Assembly: GCF_000373625.1 (NCBI RefSeq)
Contig: NZ_KB891997.1
Span: 186,001 to 250,000, forward strand
DNA: 64,000 nt
Source of the DNA: Streptomyces sp. LaPpAH-108
GTDB taxonomy: Bacteria; Actinomycetota; Actinomycetes; Streptomycetales; Streptomycetaceae
Reading direction: 5' to 3'
Every line of letters starts with the position of its first letter. Position 1 is the first letter of the stretch. Below are positions 16,807 to 25,494 of the stretch, one piece after another. Made by a program: the position numbers and the translations under genes. Below the pieces are notes generated by a model. The model saw nothing but the letters and a program-made list of their open reading frames with translations, did not search any database and had not been told where the DNA came from.

Positions 16807-17814
16807 GATGCCTCCTCGTCGGTCCGGATGGGCGCATCCGTGCCGGTGCCCACAGAACGGGGCACCCTCTCACCATTGCCCGCCGGGCCCCACCCCGCAT
16901 CCGGAACACGCCCCAGCCGACCGACGCCGAACCGCCTGCCCGACACCGGCGCCCCCCACACCTCCCCCTGCTCCCGAAGCGCCTGCGCCCCTCGCCCCCA
17001 CCCGCGTCCGGCTTCGGGCCGCGCCCCCACCCGCGTCCGGCTTTGGCCGCGCTCGCTGCCGCGCCCCGCCCTCCCGCCCCCGGCCTTCGGCGGCGGTCGG
17101 CCGGGGGGCCCTGCGTGGCGTGCCGCCTCGGCGGTGCCGGCCTGCTTCTCGGGGGGCGTACGCGGCGCTCCAGCACCGGCCTTCCAGAGCGGCGCCCGAC
17201 TTCCGGCTGGCTACTGGTTCCCGGCCGCGCGAGGCGCGTTTCCCTGGGCGTGCGCGGCGCTCCGGCTTCCGGTCGCAGCCCCGCCCGGTCGGTGCCACAC
17301 GCGGACTCCGACTCCCGGCGGCAGCGGCCCCCGCGTCCCGGCCGTGCGCGGCACCTTGGCTCCCTGCCGCGCCCGTCCACCAGCTTCCCCGCCGTTCGCG
17401 GCGCGTACCGTCCCGGCCGAGCGCGGCGCGATTCGCGGGGCGTGGGCGGTGCTCCGGTTTCCGGCGGCGGCCGTCCACCCGTTCCCGCCCATGTGGCGCT
17501 GCGGCTTCCGGGCCACCGTCCACCCGGTTCCCGGACCGTTCGTGGCGTACCGCCCTGGCTGTGCGCAGCGCGCTTCCCTGGCCGTGCGTGGTACCCGGCT
17601 TCCGGTCGCAGTCCCACCCACGCTCCGGGCTTCGGTCGCCGTCCCACCGGGTTCCGGCCATGTGCGGCGCCCCGGCTCCCCGCCGCACCCGTCCACCCCG
17701 GCCCCGGCCCCAGCCCTGCGCGAGGTACCGCACCACCCCGCCGCCCACACCCGCACCCGCCCCACCCGCCCTAAGCTGGAAGCACCCCCGTACCCCCACC
17801 AGGAGGCAGTGGCG
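16807..17814. other. Non-coding region upstream of the GH15 gene
   Basis: About 1 kb without a supportable gene, although several reading frames are open right through it on both strands. The translations are Arg/Pro/Ala-only and do not resemble proteins. From about 17100 to 17720 it is a degenerate direct-repeat array. The last 60 bases hold the GH15 ribosome site. Confidence 0.6.
17100..17720. repeat. Degenerate modular direct-repeat array (about 23- and 47-base units)
   Basis: Units begin with CGCGGCG or CGTGGCG variants. Long units read like CGCGGCGCTCCGGCTTCCGG followed by TCGCAG or GTCCACCCGTTCCCG and run about 47-50 bases. Short units read like CGCGGCGCGTTTCCCTGGGC and run about 23 bases. 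More than a dozen unit starts can be followed, for example around 17160, 17250, 17395, 17420, 17560 and 17580, with frequent drift. Confidence 0.6.
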
Positions 17815-19653
17815 ATGGACGGGATTTCTTTTCAGCAGGGTGTCAGGGGTGGGGAATGGCACCTGCCTATTGCCGAGCATGGGCTCGTGGGGGATCTGCG
17901 GAGTGTGGCGCTGGTCGGGAGTGAGGGGACGATCGACTGGTACTGCTGTCCGTCCTTCGACGCGCCCAGTGTTTTCGCGGCGCTGCTCGATCCCGAGCGT
18001 GGCGGGTGCTTCGCGCTGGGTGCCGCCGTGCCGGCGCGGACGAAGCAGTTCTACTTTCCTGACACCAACGTGCTCATCACCCGCTTCTTCACCGAGGAGG
18101 GCGTAGGGGAGGTCCAGGACTTCATGCCGGTCACCGGGGACGACCCGGCCGAGCAGAGCCGGCACCGGCTGATCCGGCGGGTGGTCTGCGTCCGGGGCAC
18201 CGTCCCCTTCCGCGTCCTGGTCGCCCCGCGCTTCGGGTACGGCGCCGCCCCGCACACCCTGCGCGACGACGAGGGGCGGATGCTCTTCGAGTCGCCGGAG
18301 CTGTCCCTCGCGCTCACCACCACCGTCGCCCTGGAGTGCGACGGCCACGACGCCCGGGGCGAGTTCAAGCTCGGCGAGGGCGAGACCGCCGTGTTCGCGC
18401 TCGACCAGGCGGGCGACGAGATCGCCCCGCGCGGCTGCGCCCACGCCGAGGCCGAGCACGAGTTCAACGCGACTGTCGCCTACTGGCGCCGCTGGCTCGC
18501 CCAGTCCCGCTACCGGGGCCGCTGGCGCGAGATGGTCCACCGCTCCGCCCTGACCCTCAAGCTGCTCACCTACGCCCCCACCGGCGCCATCGTCGCCGCC
18601 CCCACCACCAGCCTGCCCGAACAGCTCGGCGGCGAGCGCAACTGGGACTACCGCTATGTCTGGGTGCGCGACGCGGCCTTCGCCGTCTACGCCCTGCTCC
18701 GGCTCGGCTTCAGCGGCGAGGCGGAGGCGTTCATGCGCTTCCTGACCACCCACATCAGCCCCGGCGACGGCGCGGCGCGCGGCCTGCTCCAGATCATGTA
18801 CGGCATCGACGGCCGCACCCAGCTGCCCGAGCACGAACTGCCCCACCTGGAGGGCTACCGGGGCTCCGCACCGGTCCGCGTCGGCAACGCCGCCGCAGAC
18901 CAGCTCCAACTCGACATCTACGGCGCCCTGGTGGACTCCATCTACCTCTACGACAAGTGGGCCCAGCCCATCTCCAGCGCCCAGTGGGACGACGTGTGCC
19001 ACCTGGTCGACTGGGTCTGCGACCACTGGGACCAGCCCGACGAGGGCGTGTGGGAGACGAGGGGCGGACGCAAGAACTTCCTGTACTCCCGGCTGATGTG
19101 CTGGGTCGCCATCGAACGCGCCATCCGGCTCGCCAACCGCCGCGGCCTGCCCGCCGACCACCGCCGCTGGCGCCAGGCCCGCGACGACATCTACCGCCGC
19201 ATCATGGACCGAGGCTGGTCGGAGCAGCGCCACGCCTTCGTGCAGCACGAGGCGAGCGACGTCCTGGACGCCTCCGTGCTGATGATGCCGCTCGCCAAGT
19301 TCATCGCCCCCACCGACCCCAAGTGGCTCTCCACCCTGGACGTGCTCACCGAGGAACTGGTCTCCGACTCCCTCGTCTACCGCTACGACCCCGGCGCCAG
19401 CCCCGACGGTCTGCGCGGCGACGAAGGCACCTTCTCCATCTGCTCGTTCTGGTACGTCGAGGCGCTGGTCCGCGCGGGCCGACTGGACGAAGCCCGCCTC
19501 GCCTTCGAGAAGATGCTCACCTACGCCAACCATCTCGGCCTCTACGCCGAGGAGATCGGCCGCACCGGAGAGCAACAGGGCAATTTCCCCCAGGCGTTCA
19601 CCCACCTCTCCCTGATCAGCGCGGCCTTCAACCTGGACCGGGCGCTGGGTTGA
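17815..19653 (+). CDS. Glycoside hydrolase family 15 (glucoamylase/trehalase-like)
   Basis: 612 residues. The N-terminal beta domain (GLVGDLRSVALVGSEGTIDWYCCPSFDAPSVFAALLD) precedes an (alpha/alpha)6 barrel with the GH15 signatures ERNWDYRYVWVRDAAF, GDEGTFSICSFWYVEAL and EQQGNFPQAFTHL. No signal peptide, so it acts inside the cell on oligosaccharides or trehalose; mycobacterial trehalase belongs to this subgroup. The ATG at 17815 has AGGAGG 8 bases upstream, while a GTG 6 bases earlier is too close to it. It stands alone on its strand, downstream of a repeat array and near the GH65 locus. Substrate (trehalose, maltodextrin or isomaltose) is not determined. Confidence 0.9.
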   Translation: MDGISFQQGVRGGEWHLPIAEHGLVGDLRSVALVGSEGTIDWYCCPSFDAPSVFAALLDPERGGCFALGAAVPARTKQFYFPDTNVLITRFFTEEGVGEVQDFMPVTGDDPAEQSRHRLIRRVVCVRGTVPFRVLVAPRFGYGAAPHTLRDDEGRMLFESPELSLALTTTVALECDGHDARGEFKLGEGETAVFALDQAGDEIAPRGCAHAEAEHEFNATVAYWRRWLAQSRYRGRWREMVHRSALTLKLLTYAPTGAIVAAPTTSLPEQLGGERNWDYRYVWVRDAAFAVYALLRLGFSGEAEAFMRFLTTHISPGDGAARGLLQIMYGIDGRTQLPEHELPHLEGYRGSAPVRVGNAAADQLQLDIYGALVDSIYLYDKWAQPISSAQWDDVCHLVDWVCDHWDQPDEGVWETRGGRKNFLYSRLMCWVAIERAIRLANRRGLPADHRRWRQARDDIYRRIMDRGWSEQRHAFVQHEASDVLDASVLMMPLAKFIAPTDPKWLSTLDVLTEELVSDSLVYRYDPGASPDGLRGDEGTFSICSFWYVEALVRAGRLDEARLAFEKMLTYANHLGLYAEEIGRTGEQQGNFPQAFTHLSLISAAFNLDRALG

Positions 19654-19654
19654 A

Positions 19655-20245
19655 TCAGCCGTCCGCAGAGGCCAGTTGCTGGTGGACCGCCGCCGTCACC
19701 CGCGCCGTGTCGCCCGTCGCCAGCAGGTCGAGCAGCCCGCCCCGCAGCACCGCGAGCACCAGCGTGCGTTCCGCGCGGCCCGCCTCCGTGTCGCGCAGCG
19801 CGGCGGGCTGGGCGCCCGCGAGCAGCGCCAGCCAGTCCTCCACCGTGGCCCGCGCGAAGCCGCCCCAGGGACCGTCCGGGTCGGTGAGGGAACGGGCGTA
19901 GCTCTCCACCCACAGGGTCAGCAGCCCCCGGTGGGCGTCGTCGGACAGCCACCGCCACAGCTCCCGCGCGACAGGGCGCAGCCCGCCGGGCACTTCCGGT
20001 GCCTCCCGCGCGTCCATGATCCGCCGCAGCGCGGCCAGCTCGTCGGCCCGCGCCCGGGCGAGCAGGGCGCGGATCAGCCCGTCCTTGCTGCCGAACAGAT
20101 AGAGCAGCACGCGCGGACTGGATCCGATCGCCTCCGCGAGCGGACGCAGGGACAGCTCGGCGAGGCCGCCGCGCAGCGCGTAGGCGTAGGCCGCTTCAAG
20201 GAGTTCCCGGCGGCGGGGCGAGGGGTCTGGCTCGGCGGGGCTCAC
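19655..20245 (-). CDS. TetR family transcriptional regulator
   Basis: 196 residues. The helix-turn-helix (about 11-58) reads RRRELLEAAYAYALRGGLAELSLRPLAEAIGSSPRVLLYLFGSKDGLIRALL. The C-terminal domain holds EVPGGLRPVARELWRWLSDD and WVESYARSL segments seen in a common Streptomyces TetR subgroup. It is divergent from a GNAT gene. A perfect 8-bp inverted repeat in the 59-base gap lies 12 bases upstream of its start, so autorepression and control of the acetyltransferase are likely. Its 3' end lies one base from the GH15 stop. Confidence 0.92.
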   Translation of the reverse strand: MSPAEPDPSPRRRELLEAAYAYALRGGLAELSLRPLAEAIGSSPRVLLYLFGSKDGLIRALLARARADELAALRRIMDAREAPEVPGGLRPVARELWRWLSDDAHRGLLTLWVESYARSLTDPDGPWGGFARATVEDWLALLAGAQPAALRDTEAGRAERTLVLAVLRGGLLDLLATGDTARVTAAVHQQLASADG

Positions 20246-20257
20246 AGGAGCTAGTCT

Positions 20258-20277
20258 ACTGAAACAGTCGTTTCAGT
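20258..20277. promoter_or_regulatory. TetR operator between the divergent TetR and GNAT genes
   Basis: ACTGAAAC (20258-20265), spacer AGTC, GTTTCAGT (20270-20277). The arms are perfect and the site is 27 bases before the GNAT ATG and 12 bases before the TetR start, typical for a site that represses both. Confidence 0.8.
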
Positions 20278-20304
20278 GGCGCGGAAGGGTACCGGGAGGA
20301 CGCG

Positions 20305-20796
20305 ATGACGGAGCGTACGGCGGTCGTACGGCCCCTGGGCAGGCCCGGCGACCTGGGTTGGGTGGTCATGGCCCACGGCGAGTTCTACGACCGGGAGTTC
20401 GGCTGGGACACCGACTTCGAGGCGCTGGTCTGCCGGATCGTCGCCGACTACGCCGACGGCAAGGAACCCGGACCGCAGGCCGCCTGGATCGCGGAGGTGG
20501 ACGGGCGACGGGCGGGCTGTGTCTTCTGCGTGCGCGCGGACGACCGCACCGCCAAGCTGCGCCTGCTCCTCGTCGACCCGGCGGCGCGCGGACTCGGCGT
20601 CGGCGCCCGGCTGATCGAGGAGTGCCTGGACTTCGCCCGCGAGGCCGGGTACGAGGCGATCACCCTGTGGACCAACGACGTCCTCGGCGCCGCCCGCCGT
20701 CTCTATCGGCGCCACGGCTTCGAGCTGACCGCCGAGGACCCCCACCACAGCTTCGGCCACGACCTGATGGGCCAGACCTGGCAGCGCCGCCTCTGA
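20305..20796 (+). CDS. GNAT family N-acetyltransferase
   Basis: 163 residues. The GNAT core is visible: KLRLLLVDPAARGLGVGARLIEECLDFAREAG gives strand 4 and the acetyl-CoA pyrophosphate loop (RGLGVGA), and LWTNDVLGAARRLYRRHGFELT gives motif B. Such enzymes acetylate amines of small molecules, peptides or proteins; in MarR-GNAT fusions the same domain type occurs alone as here. GGGAGG lies 6 bases before the ATG. Probably repressed by the divergent TetR protein through the operator between them. Confidence 0.88.
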   Translation: MTERTAVVRPLGRPGDLGWVVMAHGEFYDREFGWDTDFEALVCRIVADYADGKEPGPQAAWIAEVDGRRAGCVFCVRADDRTAKLRLLLVDPAARGLGVGARLIEECLDFAREAGYEAITLWTNDVLGAARRLYRRHGFELTAEDPHHSFGHDLMGQTWQRRL

Positions 20797-20816
20797 CCCG
20801 GCCCCCTCCAGGGGGG

Positions 20817-23558
20817 TCACGGCAGCGGCTGCTCCGCCCAGATGATCTTCCCGGTGGGCGTGTAGCGAGTACCCCAGCGGTCCGCGATCTGCGCCACCAG
20901 GAACAGACCCCGGCCGCCCTCGTCGGTGCTCGCCGCGTACCGCAGATGCGGGGAGGTCGTCGTCCCGTCGGAGACCTCGCAGATCAGCGAGCGGGCGAGC
21001 AGCAGTCGTACGCCGATGGGGCCGCGTCCGTAGCGGATGGCGTTGGTGACCAGCTCGCTCAGGATCAGCTCCGTGGTGAAGGTCAGCTCCTCCAGGTTCC
21101 ACTCCGCGAGCTGCCGGGTCACCTTCGCCCGGATCTCCGAGACCGCCGCCGGATCGGAGGGCACCTCCCACTCGGCGACCCGGTCCTCGCCCAGCACCCG
21201 CGTCTCGGCCACGATCAGCGCCACGTCGTCGGCGGGGCGCACCGGCAGCCGGTCGAGCACGACCCGGCAGGTCTCCTCCGGCGAGGCGTCCGGCGCGTGA
21301 CCGAGCGCGTCGCGCAGCAGATCGAGGCCCACGTCGATGTCGCGGTCCCGGTCCTCCACCAGACCGTCGGTGTACAGCACCAGACGGCTGCCCTCGGGCA
21401 GCTCCAGCTCCGCCGTCTCGAACGGGAGGCCGCCCAGGCCCAGCGGGGGACCGGCGGGCACCTCCGGGAACTCCACCCGGCCGTCCGGGTACACCACGGC
21501 GGGCGGCAGATGACCCGCCCGCGCGATGCTGCAACGCCGCGACACCGGGTCGTACACCGCGTACAGACAGGTCGCCCCGGTCACCGCCGCCGCGCCGTCC
21601 GCCGGGGTCTCGTCCTGGTCGATCCGGCCCACCAGCTCGTCCAGGAGGCCGAGGAGTTCGTCGGGCGGCAGATCGAGCGAGGAGAAGTTGTGCACCGCGG
21701 TGCGCAGCCGGCCCATGGTCGCCGCCGCGTGCAGCCCGTGCCCGACCACGTCACCGACCACGAGCGCGACCCGGGCGCCCGGCAGCGGCAGCACGTCGAA
21801 CCAGTCGCCGCCCACCCCGGACTGCGCGGGCAGATAGCGGTAGGCGATCTCCAGGGCGTCCTGCGCGGGCAGCGAGCGCGGCAGCAGGCTCCGCTGGAGC
21901 GTCACCGCCATGCTGTGCTCGCGCGTGTAGCGGCGGGCGTTGTCGATGGACACCGCCGCCCGCGCCACCAGCTCCTCGGCGAGGGTGACGTCCTCGGCGT
22001 CGAAGGGCTGCGGCTTCTCCGAGCGCCAGAAGTTGGCCACCCCGAGGATCAGATTGCCCGTCCTGAGCGGCACCGTGATCAGCGAGTGGATGCCGTACTC
22101 CACGATCTCGCCGGTGCGCTCGAAGTCCTGCGCGTGCCAGCCCGGCGCCTCCCGCAGGTCCGGCTCCACCACCGACTGCCCCGTGGCCAGGCTGCGGGCC
22201 TGCGGCGAGGTCGGCACGAACCGGATGCGCTCGCCCAGCGGATACAGCGGGGCGTCCTTGCGGATACCGCTGTACGCCGCCCGGCGCAGATCGGTGCCGG
22301 GCTTGGGCTCCTCGCCGTTCAGCACCGCCTCGAACAGGTCCACCGTCACGAAGTCCGCGAACCGGGGCACCGCCAGCTCGGCCAGCTCCTGCGCCGTACG
22401 GCTCACGTCCAGGCTGGTGCCGATGCCCACCCCGGCGTCGTACAGCATGTTCAGCCGCTCGCGCGCGACCTCGGCCCGGCCGGACAGGGCGCGCAGCTCC
22501 GTGGAGTCGCGCAGCGTGGTGACGCTGCCGGGCGGGCCGCCCTCCAGATCGGTGGGGCGCTGGTTGATCGCGACCAGCTTGTCCTTGACCAGGTGCACCT
22601 CGTCCGTCGCCACCCGGCCGGAGGCGAGGAGACCGGCCGTCTCGTCGTCCAGGCCCAGATCGAGGACGCTGCGCATCTCGGCGTCGTCGGGCAGATCGAG
22701 GAGGCGGTGCGCCTCGTCGTTGGCGAGCAGCAGCCGCCCGTCCCCGCCGACGATCAGCACACCCTCCCGGACGGCGTGCAGCACCGCGTCGTGGTGCTCG
22801 TACATCCGGGTCATCTCGTAGGGGCCGAGCCCATGGGTCTGCCGCAGCAGCCGCCTGCTGACCAGCGCGGTGCCCGCCGTGGCCAGCGCGAGCGCCGCCG
22901 CAGCCGCCGCGAGCAGCAGCGGCACCTGCTGGTCGGCCGCCCCGCCGACATGCTCGGTGGTGATGCCCGCCGACACCAGCCCGACGACCTTGCCGCCGGA
23001 GTCCCGCACCGGCACCACGACCTGGACCAGCGGGCCTATCGTCCCGTTCAGATGCTCGACGACCGTGCCGCCGTTGAGCGCGGGCCCGATGGTGCCGACG
23101 AACTTCTTGCCGATGCGGTCCTGGTTGGGATGGGTGTAGCGGATGCCGTCGGTGTTCATCACGACGATGAAGTCCACCTTGGACACCTTGCGCGCGGCCT
23201 CCGCGCTCGGCTGGAGCGCCGCCGTCGGGTCCGGGGTGCGCAGCGCCGCCGCCGTCCCCGGGGCGTTGGCGAACGCCCCCGCGGCGGCCAGGGAGCGGTT
23301 ACGGGCCTCCAGATCGCTGTCGTGCCGCACCTGGAGCACCTGGGCCACCACGGCCGCCACGACCAGCAGCAGCACGATCGCGACCTGGAGGAGGAACACC
23401 TGCCCCGCGACACTGCGCGCGGACACCGCCGCCCGCAGCACACCGGGGTGGGAGCCGTCCCCGGGCGTACCGTCCGGCCGGTGCGCGCCGAAGGGCGCGC
23501 GCGGATGCCCGAACGAACGGGGCGTCCGCGTGTCGGGCCGGCCGGGCAGTCGCACCAT
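20817..23558 (-). CDS. Sensor phosphatase: Cache, PAS, GAF, SpoIIE/PP2C and ATPase domains
   Basis: About 913 residues. Order: membrane helix (about 50-75), extracellular single-Cache sensor (about 76-190, with FIVVMNTDGIRYTHPNQDRIGKKF), second helix (about 203-228), PAS (255-340), GAF (365-520), PP2C_SIG (540-770, GGDWF and VVGDVVGHG) and a C-terminal GHKL ATPase (790-913, SELVTNAIRYG and GGRGLFLV). The protein can therefore both dephosphorylate an anti-sigma-factor antagonist and act as an anti-sigma-type kinase, controlled by an external small molecule. The ATG at 23558 is my choice; a GTG at 23624 overlaps the upstream stop as TAGTG and would allow translational coupling. Confidence 0.88.
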   Translation of the reverse strand: MVRLPGRPDTRTPRSFGHPRAPFGAHRPDGTPGDGSHPGVLRAAVSARSVAGQVFLLQVAIVLLLVVAAVVAQVLQVRHDSDLEARNRSLAAAGAFANAPGTAAALRTPDPTAALQPSAEAARKVSKVDFIVVMNTDGIRYTHPNQDRIGKKFVGTIGPALNGGTVVEHLNGTIGPLVQVVVPVRDSGGKVVGLVSAGITTEHVGGAADQQVPLLLAAAAAALALATAGTALVSRRLLRQTHGLGPYEMTRMYEHHDAVLHAVREGVLIVGGDGRLLLANDEAHRLLDLPDDAEMRSVLDLGLDDETAGLLASGRVATDEVHLVKDKLVAINQRPTDLEGGPPGSVTTLRDSTELRALSGRAEVARERLNMLYDAGVGIGTSLDVSRTAQELAELAVPRFADFVTVDLFEAVLNGEEPKPGTDLRRAAYSGIRKDAPLYPLGERIRFVPTSPQARSLATGQSVVEPDLREAPGWHAQDFERTGEIVEYGIHSLITVPLRTGNLILGVANFWRSEKPQPFDAEDVTLAEELVARAAVSIDNARRYTREHSMAVTLQRSLLPRSLPAQDALEIAYRYLPAQSGVGGDWFDVLPLPGARVALVVGDVVGHGLHAAATMGRLRTAVHNFSSLDLPPDELLGLLDELVGRIDQDETPADGAAAVTGATCLYAVYDPVSRRCSIARAGHLPPAVVYPDGRVEFPEVPAGPPLGLGGLPFETAELELPEGSRLVLYTDGLVEDRDRDIDVGLDLLRDALGHAPDASPEETCRVVLDRLPVRPADDVALIVAETRVLGEDRVAEWEVPSDPAAVSEIRAKVTRQLAEWNLEELTFTTELILSELVTNAIRYGRGPIGVRLLLARSLICEVSDGTTTSPHLRYAASTDEGGRGLFLVAQIADRWGTRYTPTGKIIWAEQPLP

Positions 23559-23623
23559 GTGCCCATGTCTACACTGCCCGGCCCCATCAGGCGAGACCGT
23601 CACAGCCGGTGGCGGACGGCGCA

Positions 23624-23965
23624 CTACGAGGACCGCCGCGCCGACCTACCCGGACGCCCCCGCCTCACCCCGGCGGCGGGAGCCCGTACGGGTTCCTCCG
23701 GAAGGGCGCGCGGGGCACGCATGGAGCGCAGGGCGAGCAGCAGTACGCCGATGTCGTCCAGATAGACGGGATCGGGCAGCAGGTCGGTCGGCAGCAGCAG
23801 ATAGGCGACCGCGCCCCAGAACACCCAGCGCGGCCCCGTGGGCAGCCCGGCCCGCCGCAGCCCGCGCCGGGTCCGCACCAGCCGCACCAGCAGGACGACC
23901 GCGACGGCCAGCACCCCGGCCGCCACGACGGCGGCCACCAGCAGCAGGACCGTGGTGGAATCCAT
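23624..23965 (-). CDS. DUF1232 (YkvA-like) small membrane protein
   Basis: 113 residues with a strong AGGGGAGGGGAGAG leader before the ATG at 23965. An N-terminal membrane helix (about 5-28) is followed by the DUF1232 core FWGAVAYLLLPTDLLPDPVYLDDIGVLLLALRSM and a charged Arg/Pro-rich tail. The family has no assigned function. Its stop touches a possible GTG start of the sensor phosphatase, so the two may form an operon. Confidence 0.82.
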   Translation of the reverse strand: MDSTTVLLLVAAVVAAGVLAVAVVLLVRLVRTRRGLRRAGLPTGPRWVFWGAVAYLLLPTDLLPDPVYLDDIGVLLLALRSMRAPRALPEEPVRAPAAGVRRGRPGRSARRSS

Positions 23966-24077
23966 CCGCTCTCCCCTCCCCTTCGTCCGAGCCCTCGGCG
24001 GGCCCCTCGTGGCGGGCCCGGAACCGTACGCCTTCCCTCTGCCCGCCGTACAGCGCTCTACGGCACCGGCGGGCCGC

Positions 24078-25259
24078 TCACTCCGGCCGGTCCGCCCCGC
24101 CGTCGCCGGACGGCGCCTCCCGCGCGGGCTCGGACCTCGTGCCCTTGGGGATGAACCGCAGCCGCTCGAAGGTCCGCGTGAGCTGCTGCAACGCCGAGCC
24201 GGGCCGGGCGTCGGCCCGCTGCTGGGGCAGCGCGGCGGGCGCCAGCTCACGGTAGGCGGCCAGCGCCTCGTGGGCCTCCTCGGCGGCCTGCCGGTACAGA
24301 TCCCGCGACTTGGTCATCGCCTCCAGCGCCTCGGCGTACCGCGTGACCCGCTGCCGCTCGCGCTCCAGCTCCTCCTGGAGCGTCATCAGCGTCCAGTGGT
24401 CCCGCAGCTCCGTCAGGGCCTCCCCGAGGCCCCGGGGCAGCGGCCGGTCCAGTGCCACGAACCGCCGCAGCGCCGCGACGAGTTCGGTGGGCTCGGAGCC
24501 GTCCAGGAACACGCTGCGCACGCTGAAGTCACGGCTGTCGTAGTCCTTCGGCGCCGGGTCGGGGGAGAGCAGCACGGCACCGCCGCGCGGCACCTCGACC
24601 CCGAGATCCTTCAGGGCCCAGTTCACCGCGCGGAACTGCTGCGGGCTCGCCCGGTGCTCCACGACCCGATGCCGCAGGCCCGGCGGCAGCAGCCCGGCCA
24701 GCGGCAGCCGGCCGCGCTCGTCCGGGGTCATCGCCTCGTGCACGACCAGATTGACGCACCAGGCGTCCTTGGCCGCCTCGCGCAGCCTGCGCCGCATCTC
24801 CTTGTCGTCCGCCGGAAGCGGGTTGACCTGCCGGAACCGCAGGCCCGCGACGGTGGGATGGTGATCCCAGCCGCTGTCCTGCGGGGCGCCGCCCTCGGGC
24901 CAGAACAGGGTGGCGGGCGAGGGCCACGACTCGTCCCACGGCCGCTCCGCCTCCGCGACCAGCCGCCACGCCCACCCCTCCGGGCGTCCCGTACGGGGCA
25001 GGAGCGTCATCCGGGCCCGTACGGTGACGGCGCCCCCGGCCCGCCAGCGGGCCTCGAAGACGTACGGGACGGCTTCCTCGTCCCCGGCGGCACCGTCCAT
25101 GGGGACGGCCGGTTCGGCGAAGTCGTCTATGTCCCCGCTCTCCTTGCGCCGCCGCAGGGTGCGGCGCACGACCTCCTCGGGGGCGGGGCCGGTGTGACGG
25201 CCCCGCGCCGCCCAGAGGGTCCGGGGGACGGTGTCGCGGTCGGTGGCGGAGTTCGACAT
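24078..25259 (-). CDS. Protein of unknown function with C-terminal coiled coil
   Basis: 393 residues, not recognised. Residues 1-50 are charged; 60-240 look like a mixed alpha/beta region with VPYVFEARWRAGGAVTVRARMTLLP and VVEHRASPQQFRAVNWALKDLGV; 285-345 are a heptad-rich coiled coil (LQEELERERQRVTRYAEALEAM). No signal peptide or membrane segment is visible, so it is probably cytoplasmic. Codon use is normal for the region and the ATG at 25259 follows an AT-leaning stretch. It is on the same strand as fprA, separated from it by a stem-loop. Confidence 0.75.
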   Translation of the reverse strand: MSNSATDRDTVPRTLWAARGRHTGPAPEEVVRRTLRRRKESGDIDDFAEPAVPMDGAAGDEEAVPYVFEARWRAGGAVTVRARMTLLPRTGRPEGWAWRLVAEAERPWDESWPSPATLFWPEGGAPQDSGWDHHPTVAGLRFRQVNPLPADDKEMRRRLREAAKDAWCVNLVVHEAMTPDERGRLPLAGLLPPGLRHRVVEHRASPQQFRAVNWALKDLGVEVPRGGAVLLSPDPAPKDYDSRDFSVRSVFLDGSEPTELVAALRRFVALDRPLPRGLGEALTELRDHWTLMTLQEELERERQRVTRYAEALEAMTKSRDLYRQAAEEAHEALAAYRELAPAALPQQRADARPGSALQQLTRTFERLRFIPKGTRSEPAREAPSGDGGADRPE

Positions 25260-25412
25260 GGGCCAATTCTGCTGATGGAGGCTGGTGCGTCCTCCAGTAT
25301 CACCGTTCGGGTGCGCCGGACGGCGGCCGGTCCCCCCGGCGGCGCGTCGCCCGTTCGGACGCCCCGCCGGGGAGCCCTCCCGCTGTCACGTGGGAGAACG
25401 CCGTACGACGCG

Positions 25413-25455
25413 CCGAGACCCCTGCGGAGCCCGTGCGGTCCCGTAGGGGTCTCGG
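25413..25455 (-). terminator. Stem-loop downstream of fprA
   Basis: CCGAGACCCCT (25413-25423) pairs perfectly with AGGGGTCTCGG (25445-25455), 21-base loop, 40 bases after the fprA stop on the minus strand. Confidence 0.65.
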
Positions 25456-25494
25456 TCTTCAGTTCGTACGCGGCGGGAGGGCCGTCCGCGTGTC

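Noticed and set aside
16118-17647. Long minus-strand open frame (about 500 codons) reading through the repeat array into the BlaI-like gene
   Set aside because: The upstream part is Arg/Pro/Gly-only, repeats with the non-coding array and has no ribosome site; the BlaI-like protein has its own start at 16549.
15433-17720. CRISPR array
   Set aside because: Units drift continuously, with no constant short repeat alternating with unique spacers, and no cas genes.
16805-18106. Plus-strand open frames across 16.8-18.1 kb
   Set aside because: They are open only because stop codons are rare in the GC-rich repeats; the GH15 gene has a clear ATG and AGGAGG at 17815.
23624-24250. 208-residue form of the DUF1232 protein
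   Set aside because: The extra 95 N-terminal residues are Arg/Ser/Pro-only, and a very strong ribosome site lies directly before the ATG at 23965.
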